64,000 nucleotides of DNA from Leifsonia xyli (lineage in GTDB: Bacteria > Actinomycetota > Actinomycetes > Actinomycetales > Microbacteriaceae): NCBI GenBank assembly GCA_001647635.1, contig CP014761.1, forward strand, positions 1,116,001 through 1,180,000, given 5' to 3'. The position numbers and the translations under genes are program-made. The notes under the pieces were generated by a model that was not told the origin of the DNA, ran no database searches, and saw nothing but the letters and a program-made list of their open reading frames with translations. Below are positions 63,926 through 64,000 of this stretch, piece after piece; the stretch's first letter is position 1; every line of letters begins with the position of its first letter.

Positions 63926-63984
63926 GCGATTCGTGCCGAATGGTCGCTATTCGTGGCATGTAGCGACCATTCGGCACGAATCGC
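63926..63984. repeat. Intergenic palindromic repeat, ATTCGTGCCGAATG family, copy 2
   Basis: Perfect 24-bp inverted repeat, arms 63926-63949 and 63961-63984, with an 11-base loop. It starts 22 bases after the last gene's stop. It shares the GATTCGTGCCGAATG core with the element at 17129-17173. It could terminate transcription, but its size and recurrence suggest a dispersed element. Confidence 0.85.
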
Positions 63985-64000
63985 CGAGGAAGGTCCAGCG

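Overview
The window is 64 kb of very GC-rich, densely coded DNA from an actinobacterium. The gene content fits the family Microbacteriaceae, perhaps close to Leifsonia; this is inferred from gene order and protein similarity, not from a 16S gene, which is absent. Supporting points are a minus-strand series mfd, mazG, hisS, eno, divIC/ftsB, DUF501; an rsmI-metG-tatD-rsmA-ispE operon divergent from a protein O-mannosyltransferase; a DtxR-type iron box; and many apparently leaderless genes. There is no rRNA, insertion sequence, prophage or CRISPR array. One tRNA (Gln, TTG) is present.

Layout. 1-4.9 kb: subtilisin-like protease (cut by the left edge), DUF501 protein, FtsB/DivIC, a small membrane protein, eno and hisS, all on minus. 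5.2-9.3 kb: siderophore ABC importer (binding lipoprotein, two permeases, ATPase) behind an iron box. 9.3-16.5 kb: mazG, nhaA, an AIM24 protein, mfd and a hydrolase. 16.5-22.7 kb: rplY-pth, a MarR/SRPBCC pair, gntK and gnd. 22.7-31.6 kb: TetR/glycosyltransferase pair, glmU-prs, tRNA-Gln, a TagF-GT4 fusion and an AidB-like dehydrogenase. 31.6-43.5 kb: ABC-F ATPase, a large LuxR regulator, and the rsmI-to-ispE operon beside a PMT. 43.5-49.5 kb: S53 protease, a sulfate-exporter-type carrier, a guanidinium exporter with its own riboswitch, metY and a CoA-binding protein. 49.5-55.7 kb: an AfsR/SARP-type regulator, a small HTH-ClpN pair and a DrrAB-type exporter, all on plus. 55.7-64 kb: sdaA, a sulfurtransferase, glutathione peroxidase, a DksA-type zinc finger protein, a second large LuxR regulator, and an FMN reductase with its partner.

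Main observations. (1) A 41-nt guanidine-III riboswitch sits directly against the ribosome binding site of a Gdx/SugE gene. (2) A SARP-type regulator, an HTH-ClpN module with paired GCAAC-N4-GTTGC operators, and a DrrAB exporter preceded by three GTAAG repeats at exact 11-bp spacing may form one regulatory unit. (3) Four genes (DUF501, siderophore binding protein, mfd, sdaA) each carry a one-base frameshift explained by one missing G or C in a short G/C run, which points to sequencing error more than to gene decay. (4) About twenty genes have a TANNNT-type -10 box 6-8 bases before the start codon, so leaderless transcription looks common and fixes several start codons. (5) Several intergenic palindromes, one family present at both 17.1 kb and 63.9 kb, lie just past gene ends.
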